A stretch of DNA of 22,583 nucleotides. It comes from a virus. The stretch is from IMG/VR virus record IMGVR_UViG_3300009168_000125, positions 1 to 22,583 of that record. One strand, given 5' to 3'. The position numbers and the translations under genes were made by a program. The notes beneath the pieces are model-generated. The model made no database searches and was not told the origin of the DNA. It worked only from the letters and a program-made list of their open reading frames with translations. Numbering within the stretch: the first letter of the stretch is position 1; each line of letters begins with the position of its first letter. This document shows positions 3,983-12,809 of this stretch, in pieces.

Positions 3983-5324
3983 CCCAAATACAGCGCTATT
4001 TCTCATGGATCAGCACAACCGCGAGCGGGTGTCCCAGAAGCTGGAACAGTTCCGCGATGTGCGCCTGGGTGGAGCATGCCCTGACAACGTAATAATAAAG
4101 GGCGTGCGAGGAGGCCGTGGCGCAGGGGCGAAGAGCTGGAGCGTTATCGCGCTCAATGTAATCGAGGCGAACTATTACAAAGAGCGCTACGCCTGCTTTC
4201 GCGAAATACAGAACACACTGAATGAATCCGTTTACCACTTGATAGAGACCACCGTGGAGCGCTTGCGCTATCCCGGCTGGCAGTTCCTGAATGACAGCAT
4301 CGTGTCGCCCAAGGGTTCTATTTTTGTCTTCCGGGGGCTCAAGGACATGACGGCGACACAAAACGTGAAGGGCATGGAGGGATTCACGCGGTTCATAGTG
4401 GAAGAAGCGGCCCCGCTGTCCGGCGAATCCATCGACATAATGCTGCCGACGCTGTTCCGGACAGAAGGCGCAAAGCTCTGGTTTGTCTATAACCAGATTC
4501 TTGAAACCGATCCTATCAGCATAAAGGTTTGGAACCCGTTCCGCGACGAGCCCTACGCTCGCATGATCGAGTGCGCACCCGGCCGCATCGATAACCCGTG
4601 GTGGAACGCACAGATGGAGGCGCTCTCGCTAAAACTGAAGAGCATCGACCCGGACCTGTGGGACCACGTATACGGCGGAAATCCGATGACGCAGTTATTC
4701 AACGCGGCGATTTCTCGCGTGCTCGTGCGCCAGGCCATGGACCGCGTGATCGATAATCCAGAGGGTGGCGTATCTGTTGGCGTAGACCCTGCGGACATGG
4801 GCGACGACAAGACGCAGATTTACGTGCGCAAGGGTTGTAAAATAATAGACCACCGAGAACTCCGGAAAATGGACGGGGAATATATCGCGAACGAAGTCTG
4901 GCACATGATACATAGGAATCCGTCGATACCGATAAAGCTGGACACGACCGGGATCGGGACCAGCGCCCGTGACAATCTCAAACGCCTTGGTGCGAAAGTA
5001 ATTCCGATAAACTTCGGCGAGGCAAGCACGAAACCGGACGAGTATCCAGACATCATCTCCGAGATGTGGTTTAGCTTCAACGATATTCTGCCCATGCTGG
5101 ATATTCCGGATGACGCCGAGCTGATGAGCGATCTATCATCTCGACTGTATAAATATGAAACCTCAAAGAACCGGCGCTGCATCGAATCAAAAAAAGAATT
5201 CAAGAAGCGGTTCCTGCGGTCTCCGGATAAAGGCGACGCGATCCTATTGTGTTTTTACGAGGGAAAAAATATAATAATCTCCGATGAGCGGAAAGCTCAG
5301 CTTCGCGACCGCTGGAGGCGTTGA
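3963..5324 (+). CDS. terL: Terminase large subunit
   Basis: 453 residues from ATG 3963 (an upstream in-frame TTG at 3933 is inside the preceding gene and less likely). N-terminal ATPase: Walker A GVRGGRGAGAKS (about 47-58) and Walker B FIVEEA with adjacent E147/E148. C-terminal RNase H-like nuclease: D275 in VGVDPAD, D327 in IKLDTTG, D425 in KGDAILL. All key acids are present, so both the motor and the headful/cos-cutting nuclease should be active. It pumps DNA into the prohead through the portal. It overlaps the methyltransferase gene by 20 bases, and its stop overlaps the portal start by one. Length is normal for the family. Confidence 0.95.
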   Translation: MASSKLDPNTALFLMDQHNRERVSQKLEQFRDVRLGGACPDNVIIKGVRGGRGAGAKSWSVIALNVIEANYYKERYACFREIQNTLNESVYHLIETTVERLRYPGWQFLNDSIVSPKGSIFVFRGLKDMTATQNVKGMEGFTRFIVEEAAPLSGESIDIMLPTLFRTEGAKLWFVYNQILETDPISIKVWNPFRDEPYARMIECAPGRIDNPWWNAQMEALSLKLKSIDPDLWDHVYGGNPMTQLFNAAISRVLVRQAMDRVIDNPEGGVSVGVDPADMGDDKTQIYVRKGCKIIDHRELRKMDGEYIANEVWHMIHRNPSIPIKLDTTGIGTSARDNLKRLGAKVIPINFGEASTKPDEYPDIISEMWFSFNDILPMLDIPDDAELMSDLSSRLYKYETSKNRRCIESKKEFKKRFLRSPDKGDAILLCFYEGKNIIISDERKAQLRDRWRR

Positions 5325-6775
5325 TGAGTATATTTGATTGGTTCAAAACAAAAGAAGAAACGACGAATCCCACGAAGCAGTCCCCGAGGCGACCGAAGCC
5401 ACTGGATATAACCGAGCAGCCACAAGTGAATAAGACTCTGACATACGGGCTGTATCACAACAGCTACCCCGGGATGAAACTGGCCGGGGCCATGGCTTTC
5501 ACGCCGATTGCTGTTCCGCTCTGGTTTATGGGCATTCCGACTCCGACCGCTGGCGACGATGCAGTAGACAAAGAACTTGCCGAGATTTCTGAGATGATGG
5601 CCCGGCACATGAAGCAGATCCACTTGCAGTGTCACCGAGAGGGTACCATCTGGATCATGCCGAAGATTGATGCACGCACGCGGGCGCTTGTATGGGAGTT
5701 TATAAGCGATGACGCTGTGGTAGATATAATCAAGGACCTGAATACGGGAGAGCCCGTGCAGATAATAACAGACGAGGAGATCACGCTGTCAATCGGCGAG
5801 GAAAAACAGGTCACAGTTCGGCGCAAGCGGTACTACAGCAGGGAGCGTATCGACGTGCGCTGGGTTTCAGGCGCCGGGCAGGTCCCAGGCGTCCTGCGCG
5901 ATCAGAGCATGAGGAACCCGCTGGGGATTCTGCCGATACCGTTCTCCAATAACTCGGACGGAGATGAAATTCGAGGGCATTCTGATTACGAACGAATTAT
6001 CAGCGACTTGAAGAATTACCACGACATAGACCTGAAGCAGTCAACGTTTCTGGCAAAGTTTGAGCCCAAGCTCGGGCTGCATGTAACAAACGTTGACGAC
6101 TGGCTGGTAAACAACGGGGAGGAGAAGGGGAGCCTGTCCACGCTGGACGTATTCGAGCGGGATATTCTGTTTTTTGTAAAGGACGAGACCGGCGAATATC
6201 TCTTCCCGGAAAACGCCATGGAGGCATACGACAAGAAACTGCAACAGATATTCCGGAAGCTGGTTGAGGGATCGGGTATGCCCGAGATCATCTGGGGAAC
6301 GAAGGTAGAAGGGAACCACGCCAGCGCGCAGGAGAACATGAATAACCTGGTGAAATTCGTCGAGGACAAACGCGAACAGAAGGCAGACTCATACAAGGCG
6401 CTGTTTTCCGCATCCTTGCGGCTGCTTCGGCTTGCAACTATGACGGCAGACTCACTGCCTGCTATTAAAATCAAGTGGAATAACCTCGACTCACTGAGCG
6501 ACGAGACGAAGGCGAAGATATTCCGCGACTTTGCGCAGGGGCTGGCGTTCGTTCAGTCCGCGGCCTCCGGGACCAAGGAAATGATGTGGAATATGTGGAA
6601 GCGTATGTTCCCAGGCGTTGCTCCGGAAAAACTGAACGAGTTTATCCTGGGTATATCCGACATGGCGAAGCACAAGCAGTTCGCGGCCACGGATTACGCT
6701 ATCATCGCGGACATGACCGGGCTCGATACAGAAGGCCAGCAGCAGGAGCCGGGAGCCGCCGGTGACGAAGGCTGA
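5324..6775 (+). CDS. Portal protein
   Basis: 483 residues from ATG 5324, with GGAGG (5314-5318) upstream and a one-base overlap with the terminase stop (TGATG). The portal is the dodecameric ring at the prohead vertex through which DNA passes. Sequence supports an SPP1 gp6-like portal: N-terminal MSIFDWFKTK, a central wing with alternating strands, then GHSDYERIISDLKNYHDIDL and later GSGMPEIIWGTK, positions where portals have stem and clip helices. The acidic, low-complexity C-terminus (EGQQQEPGAAGDEG) is commonly flexible. The call is supported strongly by place between large terminase and MuF-like gene, and moderately by sequence. Confidence 0.88.
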   Translation: MSIFDWFKTKEETTNPTKQSPRRPKPLDITEQPQVNKTLTYGLYHNSYPGMKLAGAMAFTPIAVPLWFMGIPTPTAGDDAVDKELAEISEMMARHMKQIHLQCHREGTIWIMPKIDARTRALVWEFISDDAVVDIIKDLNTGEPVQIITDEEITLSIGEEKQVTVRRKRYYSRERIDVRWVSGAGQVPGVLRDQSMRNPLGILPIPFSNNSDGDEIRGHSDYERIISDLKNYHDIDLKQSTFLAKFEPKLGLHVTNVDDWLVNNGEEKGSLSTLDVFERDILFFVKDETGEYLFPENAMEAYDKKLQQIFRKLVEGSGMPEIIWGTKVEGNHASAQENMNNLVKFVEDKREQKADSYKALFSASLRLLRLATMTADSLPAIKIKWNNLDSLSDETKAKIFRDFAQGLAFVQSAASGTKEMMWNMWKRMFPGVAPEKLNEFILGISDMAKHKQFAATDYAIIADMTGLDTEGQQQEPGAAGDEG

Positions 6776-7733
6776 ATACGAGGCGCTCTATCGCGCCGCG
6801 AAGAATACGTTCCCGCAGCTTACAACGCAAGCGCTGGTGAAGCTTAAGAATATCTACCAGCAGGCTGGGCGCGACCTGGCCGAACGCATACTTGCCGCTG
6901 AGATGAAAAACCTGTCTGAGCTGACTACGAACTCGTGGCGGGCCATCGAGACACAGCTCGATCTGAGCCGACTTGAAATACAAAACGCGCTTGATGCCCA
7001 GATACAGGCAAACGTTACCAAGGGTACGCGCACGTTTTCGCGCATAAACCATGATTATTTCACGGATGTGCTCGATGACTCCGGGGAGCGAATTACCGAG
7101 TCCGGGCTGTCGAATATGTTTTCCGTGCTGGACAAGCGCGTGATCGCATCGGTAATAAACCGGATATTCCAGGACGGCTATGTCTATTCGGACCGGATCT
7201 GGCGTGCTGCAGCGCAGTATGGCGACGACATGAAGAACATCATCAGCGCAGGGCTGGCACAGGGGCGGGATATCGTGAAGATTGCAAAAGATATCCAGGT
7301 CTACATCAAGGATGACAAGGTTGCGCTGGTGGGACGCTACGGGGAGCTGAAGCGCGGGTCTCGTGAGTTTATCAGACGCATAGGGAACCGAGTTGATTAC
7401 AGGGCGCTGCGGTTATTGCGCTCTGAACTGTATGCGTCGATGCAGGATGCGGCGAAGCTTGCGGCGCGATTTAATCCGGCATGCACCGGGATGGTGAACT
7501 GGGTCCGGGGAGGATCGCAGGACTGGGGCTGTTCGTGTCCCGAGTACGCGGAGCAGTCACCGTGGGAGCTGGAGAAAGTGCCGGGGTTCCCGCACCCGAA
7601 TTGTTTGTGTCGATTGGTTCCCGTCTTGCGGCCGCTTCGTGAATTTATTGGAGACCTCAAGGAATGGGCTCGCGGTGGATCGGTGGATTATATTGACGAC
7701 TGGTACAAGACAACATATCTTGCATCCGCATAA
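6762..7733 (+). CDS. MuF-like minor head protein
   Basis: 323 residues from GTG 6762, with GGGAG (6751-6755) six bases upstream and a 14-base overlap with the portal gene. Long helices fill the N-terminal two thirds. The C-terminus carries a metal-binding pattern typical of Mu gpF/SPP1 gp7-like domains: C257 and C259 (GCSCPEYAEQ), then PHPNCLCRL with H278, C281 and C283. Members sit inside the prohead next to the portal and help DNA packaging or ejection. No toxin domain is fused. The next gene starts after a 39-base gap that holds a promoter-like sequence. Confidence 0.85.
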   Translation: MTKAEYEALYRAAKNTFPQLTTQALVKLKNIYQQAGRDLAERILAAEMKNLSELTTNSWRAIETQLDLSRLEIQNALDAQIQANVTKGTRTFSRINHDYFTDVLDDSGERITESGLSNMFSVLDKRVIASVINRIFQDGYVYSDRIWRAAAQYGDDMKNIISAGLAQGRDIVKIAKDIQVYIKDDKVALVGRYGELKRGSREFIRRIGNRVDYRALRLLRSELYASMQDAAKLAARFNPACTGMVNWVRGGSQDWGCSCPEYAEQSPWELEKVPGFPHPNCLCRLVPVLRPLREFIGDLKEWARGGSVDYIDDWYKTTYLASA

Positions 7734-7737
7734 GAGA

Positions 7738-7765
7738 TTGACAAAAAAACTGGATGTGAGATAAT
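7738..7765 (+). promoter_or_regulatory. Sigma70-like promoter before the head protease gene
   Basis: Consensus TTGACA (7738-7743), 16-base spacer, GATAAT (7760-7765, 5 of 6). The expected start at about 7772 coincides with the ATG at 7773, so the transcript would be leaderless or nearly so. The annotated gene indeed lacks a usable ribosome site. Confidence 0.5.
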
Positions 7766-7772
7766 AAACGGA

Positions 7773-8933
7773 ATGAAGACTCTTAGCCTTACCGGAATAA
7801 TCGGATCAGATGTCAGACCTCAGAACATTATTGATTTCCTCAGCGATGCCAATGGCGATGGAATCACGGTGAATGTTGCATCCGTCGGTGGATATATTTA
7901 CGACGGGTTCCACATCTTTAATCTGCTTAAGGATTACAAGGGCAAAAAGAATCTCGTTATGACCGGAACAGCGATGTCGATTGCTGCTTATATTGCGATG
8001 GCGTTCGACAACGTTCAGGTTTACGAAAACAGCATCTTCATGATTCACAACGCGCTCGTATGCGCGTGTGGGGATTATCGCGCCATGGCTAAGGAAGCGC
8101 GCGAACTTCAGCGCCTGAACGATGTGATCGCCCTGGCCTATGCTCAGAAATCAGGCAAGCCGACGAAAGAAATTCTTGACCTCATGGATGCAGAAACATA
8201 TCTGTACGGCAAGGAAATAATCGAGGCCGGTTTCGCCGATTCACTGATTGTTCAGCCCGCTTCGGGGTCTGAGACAGAGGACAAATCTATCGCCGTCGCC
8301 AAGGCCAAGAAAAATATTATAGACTTTTCGCAGAACATGCGGCCGGAGGATTTCGAGAAGGTCGCAATGCTTATACCGCAGGAAATCCCCGGCGTCGCCG
8401 GGAAAGAAAACAATACAAGGGGGAATTCAATGCCAACAAAAGCTGAGGTTTTCCAGACGTTGAAGGTCCTTAAGACGAACGCCGAAGTAACGCTCCCCGA
8501 GGTTGCAGAGGCGCTCGGTCTGAAACATCTCATCGTCACGGACAGCCAGGTCGCGGCAGAGAAGGCCGTGAATACGCTGCGCGAGAAACTGGGAGGGGAC
8601 GATATCGTCGGCCTCGTTGATGCCATGCTAAAGGTCAACAAGGAAGGCCGGGAGACCGTCCGCAACGCGCGGCTTGATTCGCTGTTCGGCGTCTATGACG
8701 ACAAGGCCGAAAAGAAAAACGAACTCCGGTTCTACATGGGCAAGGAAACCGCTGGTTGCTTCGGTGACGCTCTCGAAGAGAAAATCGAGACCGTCAAGAA
8801 AAACGACGCAATCGCTATCCGGCTCATGGCTGAAAGAGCCGACGCCACATCCGACTATAATCAGATCGGTGCGGTGGATCACAAGGGCGCGACGAACACT
8901 GCACAGAAGTCTCGTCACGTCACGGAACTGTAG
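7773..8933 (+). CDS. ClpP-type head maturation protease fused to scaffold
   Basis: 386 residues. Residues 1-160 are an S14/ClpP-like serine protease with catalytic S69 in GTAMSIAAY, H92 in FMIHNALV and probably D139 in LMDAETYLYGKEIIEAGFAD. After a linker (about 160-219) comes a helical, charged domain of the scaffold kind. In such phages the protease domain processes scaffold and capsid proteins during prohead maturation, and the scaffold domain directs capsid assembly. An internal ATG at residue 220 has its own strong ribosome site (separate entry). The start has no clear GGAGG; GGA touches the ATG. It lies directly upstream of the decoration and major capsid genes. Confidence 0.9.
   Translation: MKTLSLTGIIGSDVRPQNIIDFLSDANGDGITVNVASVGGYIYDGFHIFNLLKDYKGKKNLVMTGTAMSIAAYIAMAFDNVQVYENSIFMIHNALVCACGDYRAMAKEARELQRLNDVIALAYAQKSGKPTKEILDLMDAETYLYGKEIIEAGFADSLIVQPASGSETEDKSIAVAKAKKNIIDFSQNMRPEDFEKVAMLIPQEIPGVAGKENNTRGNSMPTKAEVFQTLKVLKTNAEVTLPEVAEALGLKHLIVTDSQVAAEKAVNTLREKLGGDDIVGLVDAMLKVNKEGRETVRNARLDSLFGVYDDKAEKKNELRFYMGKETAGCFGDALEEKIETVKKNDAIAIRLMAERADATSDYNQIGAVDHKGATNTAQKSRHVTEL
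8430..8933 (+). CDS. Nested scaffold protein (internal in-frame start)
   Basis: ATG 8430 is in frame with the protease gene and preceded by AAGGGGGAA (about 8416-8424) at good spacing. The product would be 167 residues, starting MPTKAEVFQTLKVLKTNAEV, consisting of the scaffold domain alone. This copies the lambda C/Nu3 plan, where a shorter scaffold is made in excess from an internal start. The ribosome site is far better than that of the full-length gene. Expression is inferred. Confidence 0.65.
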   Translation: MPTKAEVFQTLKVLKTNAEVTLPEVAEALGLKHLIVTDSQVAAEKAVNTLREKLGGDDIVGLVDAMLKVNKEGRETVRNARLDSLFGVYDDKAEKKNELRFYMGKETAGCFGDALEEKIETVKKNDAIAIRLMAERADATSDYNQIGAVDHKGATNTAQKSRHVTEL

Positions 8934-8942
8934 GAGGTGCAC

Positions 8943-9380
8943 ATGTTCGATCTTCTGAAACTGCTTCTGTTCGCCATCCTGCCCGCGACCGAAGATACCA
9001 CGGCGAACGAGGATTATCACGAGATCATATCGACGAACAATGATGTGATCGAGGTTCCGACCGCGCTGCCCAGGACGCATGCCACCATAGTGATATGGGG
9101 ACCGTATGTCGGCCTGGTTCGTGGTAACGCCGCCGCGCTGGCCGAGATGAGCCTGAATATCAAGGACGGCGTGTCCGTGCAGACGGCACAGATTGCCGCA
9201 GGCGCCCTGTTCGCCACTTCAGAAGCCGAGGTCTGGTATAACCCGACCACTGGCGAGGTAACAGACACAGAGGCTGCCGGGCTTTATGGCATCGGGCCAG
9301 TCGTGACGCCGCTGAATGCAAACGGCGTGATGGTATTCAACAAGCGCCGCTATTGGATCGCCAATAGCTTCGACACCTAA
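8943..9380 (+). CDS. Probable head decoration protein
   Basis: 145 residues from ATG 8943, with GGAGGTG (8933-8939) just before. After an N-terminal hydrophobic stretch (LLKLLLFAILPA) comes an Ala/Gly/Thr-rich, beta-type sequence including ATIVIWGPYVGLVRGN and GVMVFNKRRYWIAN. Small beta proteins between protease/scaffold and major capsid genes are usually capsid-stabilising decoration proteins; that position is the main support. The hydrophobic start could be mistaken for a signal peptide, but lacks the normal basic residues in front. I do not recognise the exact family. Confidence 0.55.
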   Translation: MFDLLKLLLFAILPATEDTTANEDYHEIISTNNDVIEVPTALPRTHATIVIWGPYVGLVRGNAAALAEMSLNIKDGVSVQTAQIAAGALFATSEAEVWYNPTTGEVTDTEAAGLYGIGPVVTPLNANGVMVFNKRRYWIANSFDT

Positions 9381-9396
9381 AAGGACGGAGGGAAAA

Positions 9397-10674
9397 ATGC
9401 TGAATAGAATCTTGACAAAAGAACTGATTGCCGAGCGCAGGAAAAAGAACCGCGCTGGCATCCTGTCCGGCCTTTACAACGGTCGCATCGGAACCGATGG
9501 TTCGGAGCTTTTCGCGGACAAAGACGGCGGTGTCGTAAAAAACACCAAGGGCGAACGCATGGAATCGCTTGTTGTCGCGAAAGATACCGGGCCGTGGATC
9601 AACAGCGAGGGATACGGAAACCTCTGGGACCGCATCGAGACGGAGTGGAAAAAGATTCGGGCCAAGGGACCCCAGAACGTTTCGCAGTTCCCTGACGATT
9701 ACTACACCCTCCGGGACATGATCCGGCAGGACCTGACACGGAGACGCATCGAAGAGGCCGATTTCACCGATATGATCGCGCAGGAGATTACGAACCTTGC
9801 ATTCGGTCGCTCGGTTCGCCTTGATGAGTTTATTCCGTTTACCGGGGCCTTCCTTGAGATCGCCGGGCGCGGAGAATCCGTGCCGATGATCCAGCAGAAG
9901 ACCGGGGCGACGGACACAACGCTCATGCATATCTACGGCTTGGGACACGAGCGGTCGCTTGAGGACGAGCTGTATAATCTGGATATTTTTACGCTGCAGA
10001 AGGTCAACGAGGCCGTCACCCGCGCTTTTACCGGCGTGAGGAACGGGCTCACCATCGGCCAGCTTGTTGCGTACAATATCGCGGGTACATGGGCCGCGAA
10101 TCAGCGGGTGGCCGCGGTGAATACCGGCAACTACGAGTTGGACCTGTACAACACGATTCATAGGGCGCTCAGACGGCTTTATGGATTGCTGGATCCGCAG
10201 ACCTTGCAGGAAATCAGCGCAAGCAGAATCGCGCTTATCGTTGGCAACAACGTAATCGCGTGGGACTTGAACCGCGTTCTGAATGGCCAGCTTTCAATTG
10301 CCAGAGAGGGAACCGCGGGAGCTGGGAGCGCATCGATCCAGAGCGTTGCCGCGCTGCCCATCGACGAGATATGGCAGTACAAGGGCGACACGCTGTACCT
10401 CGGCCCGGACAAGGTCGTGTATCCAGGCGTGCCGGACGGACATGCGTATCTCGTGGTTACCGCCGCCAGTGACAACGCGAACTTTGTCCTGACGAAGCGT
10501 GGGTTGACCTCCGAGATCGGCCGCGGCGATGTCCTTACCTTCGCGCGCGAGAAACGGGCATGGTATTTCGTGCAGAGCGAATACAACAAGGAATTCTTCG
10601 GTGAGACCGGCGGGTGCACCGCTGGCAGCGGGTTCTGCGTTGAAATTACTCTCCCGACTTACGACGAGACCTAA
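9397..10674 (+). CDS. Major capsid protein
   Basis: 425 residues with an ideal ribosome site (ACGGAGGG, 9384-9391). It follows protease/scaffold and decoration genes and ends at a strong terminator, as capsid genes that need high expression often do. The first ~60 residues are basic and charged (ELIAERRKKNRAGILSGLYN), suiting a scaffold-binding or delta-like arm; the rest has mixed strands and helices, with IGQLVAYNIAGTWA and SRIALIVGNNVIAWDLN. It ends with TGGCTAGSGFCVEITLP, holding two cysteines. The HK97 fold is expected from context; I cannot prove it from sequence. Confidence 0.8.
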   Translation: MLNRILTKELIAERRKKNRAGILSGLYNGRIGTDGSELFADKDGGVVKNTKGERMESLVVAKDTGPWINSEGYGNLWDRIETEWKKIRAKGPQNVSQFPDDYYTLRDMIRQDLTRRRIEEADFTDMIAQEITNLAFGRSVRLDEFIPFTGAFLEIAGRGESVPMIQQKTGATDTTLMHIYGLGHERSLEDELYNLDIFTLQKVNEAVTRAFTGVRNGLTIGQLVAYNIAGTWAANQRVAAVNTGNYELDLYNTIHRALRRLYGLLDPQTLQEISASRIALIVGNNVIAWDLNRVLNGQLSIAREGTAGAGSASIQSVAALPIDEIWQYKGDTLYLGPDKVVYPGVPDGHAYLVVTAASDNANFVLTKRGLTSEIGRGDVLTFAREKRAWYFVQSEYNKEFFGETGGCTAGSGFCVEITLPTYDET

Positions 10675-10694
10675 GAAATAAAGAACTGGAATCC

Positions 10695-10724
10695 AACGGC
10701 TCCCACTCGGGAGCCGTTTTTTTT
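10695..10724 (+). terminator. Rho-independent terminator after the major capsid gene
   Basis: Perfect 10-base arms AACGGCTCCC and GGGAGCCGTT around a four-base loop (ACTC), with eight Ts in a row at the 3' side. It should sharply reduce transcription from head genes into the accessory cassette. The next gene begins at the base after the last T. Confidence 0.93.
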
Positions 10725-11381
10725 ATGGACAAACAAATAATAAAAAGATATTATGACGGCATGGACAAACTACTTGAACTTGCAGGACAAATCCCGAGCC
10801 AAAATGAGGCCGGGGTAAAACAGTTGCTATATCAATACGGCCAGACACTCGCACACGGAGCAGTTGTAGAGCTTGGCCCATGGCTTGGCAGCATTACAGC
10901 GCATGTGGCCACGGGGATGGCACGTGCTGGGCATGAGAACCCTATCTATGTCTATGATCGATTTTATGCGAACGACCGCGAGGTTGAGAAAGCAGAGCGA
11001 GCAGGCCTCAAGCTTGCGCTGGCGCAGGACACCATAGAGGTGTTCAAGCAGTACATGGAGCCGTTCGGAGCAAAGATATTCGCAAAGAAGGGGAACCTTC
11101 TTGATGCGAAATGGGTGCACGGGCCAATCGCGCTTTATATTGACGATGCGGCCAAGCAGGAAGAAATATTTAAGTTCTGCCTGAAGACGTTTTCACCGTC
11201 ATTTATTCCAGGGATCACTATCGTGGCGCTTCTGGATTTCTTTTATTACCAGAAGACAAAGAAGGATTCCCACAAATGTCAGAAACGATTCATGGATAAA
11301 CACAAAGCTGACTATGAATTTGTCTGCAGGGTTGAGGGATCGAGCACTGGAATCTTTCGATACCCTGGCGGCTCAAGATGA
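10725..11381 (+). CDS. Class I SAM methyltransferase-like protein (Methyltransf_24 type)
   Basis: 218 residues if started at ATG 10725, immediately after the terminator's T-run; the only GGGAG upstream is inside the terminator stem. ATG 10761 (residue 13) is an alternative start, also with a weak site. Motif I is VVELGPWLGSIT (47-58), followed by IYVYDRF with D78 and IALYIDDA with D140/D141, the arrangement of methyltransferases acting on sugars or small molecules in glycan pathways. Its stop overlaps the next start as ATGA. It is the first of four accessory genes between the capsid and connector genes. Target unknown. Confidence 0.65.
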   Translation: MDKQIIKRYYDGMDKLLELAGQIPSQNEAGVKQLLYQYGQTLAHGAVVELGPWLGSITAHVATGMARAGHENPIYVYDRFYANDREVEKAERAGLKLALAQDTIEVFKQYMEPFGAKIFAKKGNLLDAKWVHGPIALYIDDAAKQEEIFKFCLKTFSPSFIPGITIVALLDFFYYQKTKKDSHKCQKRFMDKHKADYEFVCRVEGSSTGIFRYPGGSR

Positions 11382-11959
11382 AGCTGCACAAATATGCCGA
11401 CTATAACGAGTACGTACGCGAGCAGAACAAGGGTAACAAATCATCGCTCGGACGCGTATGGGCGCTTGAAAAAAATATCGCTATCATATGCGCGGCCCTG
11501 CATGGCGCGAAGTTTGGGATCTGCCACGGAACCAGGACAGGCGAGGAGCAGCGGTATTTCAAAAAATATCTTCCTGGGTGCGGTATCATAGGCACAGAAA
11601 TAGCTGACAACGCGGAACGGTATCCGAACACGATCAAGCATGATTTTACAAAGCCTCACCCGCTTCTATGCGACGCAGATTTTGTTTATTCCAACGCCAT
11701 CGACCACGCCTATGATCCGGCTACTACTATAAAAACCTGGGCGGCACAGTTGAAGCGAGGTGGTCGCCTGGTTGTAGAGCATTCGTCGCAGCATGCCAGG
11801 GTTTCAACCGCGCGCGATCCATTTGCGGCATCGCTTGAAGAGTTTATTGGGCTTGTGACGCAGTGGGCTCCGGGATTGTTGCATATCAATACAATACAAA
11901 TCGAAAAAACGAAGGACACACTTCTTTATTCAGCCATGATTATTTTCAGAAAGGATTAA
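11378..11959 (+). CDS. Methyltransferase-like protein, divergent
   Basis: 193 residues, beginning in a four-base ATGA overlap with the previous gene. The region FGICHGTRTGEEQRYF (about 46-61) stands where motif I of class I methyltransferases would be, but is poor in the usual GxGxG. It is followed by GCGIIGTEIADNA (acidic end of strand 2), DADFVYSNAIDHAYDP and LKRGGRLVVEHS, all typical of the fold. It is likely a Rossmann methyltransferase with an altered SAM loop; it may be weakly active or use a partner. Translational coupling to its neighbour suggests they work together. Confidence 0.55.
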   Translation: MKLHKYADYNEYVREQNKGNKSSLGRVWALEKNIAIICAALHGAKFGICHGTRTGEEQRYFKKYLPGCGIIGTEIADNAERYPNTIKHDFTKPHPLLCDADFVYSNAIDHAYDPATTIKTWAAQLKRGGRLVVEHSSQHARVSTARDPFAASLEEFIGLVTQWAPGLLHINTIQIEKTKDTLLYSAMIIFRKD

Positions 11960-11960
11960 C

Positions 11961-12809
11961 ATGAAACTTATTTCTGTTACATTCGACTACGACGGATCGA
12001 AAAGGTATGAAAAGCTTGCAAAGGTCCTGGCCCACAGCGCGGAGAAGAATTGTCCCGGTGCATCGTTTGAGCTGATCAGTATCCCGGCGCCAAAAGTAAA
12101 ATCTACAAAGCGGGCCTTCGAATCAAACACGGTGAAGCTGGATTTATGGCTGCAGAAGTTGCGGGAGACGACCGAGGATGTCGTGTTTATGGACTGCGAT
12201 ATGATAATCCTGCGGGATCTGCAGCATGTGTTCGACGAGGACAAGTCGTTCGATATCGGTTACACAATCCGGGATGGGAAATTCTCTACGCGCATGCCCA
12301 TGAATGGCGGGATTGTTTTCGTCAGAAATACACCTGCGGCTATTGATTTTATTGAGAAATGGAACGAAGCGAACAAGCTGATGTATAAGGATATCATCGA
12401 AAACCGGGGGACGAAGCTGCACGCATACTGGCGGCAACGGTTCGCTGGGATGAACCAGGCGGCATTTGGATACCTCACGACCGGAGGTGTGATTAAATAC
12501 GAAGCAAAGCTGAAGAAACTGCTCTGCTCGGAGTATAATTCCTGCATAGAGCACTGGCCCACGGTTGGGCCGCACACGCACGTGCTGCATATTAAGGGAA
12601 ACTTGAGGTCTGCGGTCATGTGTAGCACTCCGACGCAGGTATTCGCGGCGGATATTCGCGAGTGCGTCAGGCTGTGGCGGGAGCTGGCCTCAGAGATCGC
12701 ACTATATCCCAAAGAGACGAATATAATTCTTGGCGTGACGGCACAGATACCTGCTACGAGGAAGGTACAGCAGATGCGAATATCCAGGCACATGAGGAGG
12801 TTTATGTAA
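11961..12809 (+). CDS. Glycosyltransferase, GT-A fold
   Basis: 282 residues with AAAGGA five bases before ATG 11961. The N-terminus (MKLISVTFDYDGSKRYEKLA) and the FMDCDMIIL motif, with D78 and D80 as the DxD that binds the metal and nucleotide-sugar, identify a GT-A enzyme, probably nucleotide-diphospho-sugar transferase-like. NGGIVFVRNT and HVLHIKG further on suit acceptor and C-terminal metal-site regions. It is probably a cytoplasmic, soluble enzyme, since no membrane segment is seen. With the methyltransferases around it and the dehydrogenase at 14359, it may build or decorate a sugar on the virion or host surface. Donor and acceptor unknown. Confidence 0.7.
   Translation: MKLISVTFDYDGSKRYEKLAKVLAHSAEKNCPGASFELISIPAPKVKSTKRAFESNTVKLDLWLQKLRETTEDVVFMDCDMIILRDLQHVFDEDKSFDIGYTIRDGKFSTRMPMNGGIVFVRNTPAAIDFIEKWNEANKLMYKDIIENRGTKLHAYWRQRFAGMNQAAFGYLTTGGVIKYEAKLKKLLCSEYNSCIEHWPTVGPHTHVLHIKGNLRSAVMCSTPTQVFAADIRECVRLWRELASEIALYPKETNIILGVTAQIPATRKVQQMRISRHMRRFM

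Noticed and set aside
12662-12808. N-terminal extension of the third methyltransferase
   Set aside because: It lies inside the glycosyltransferase gene; ATG 12809 has GAGGAGG and a TAATG overlap.
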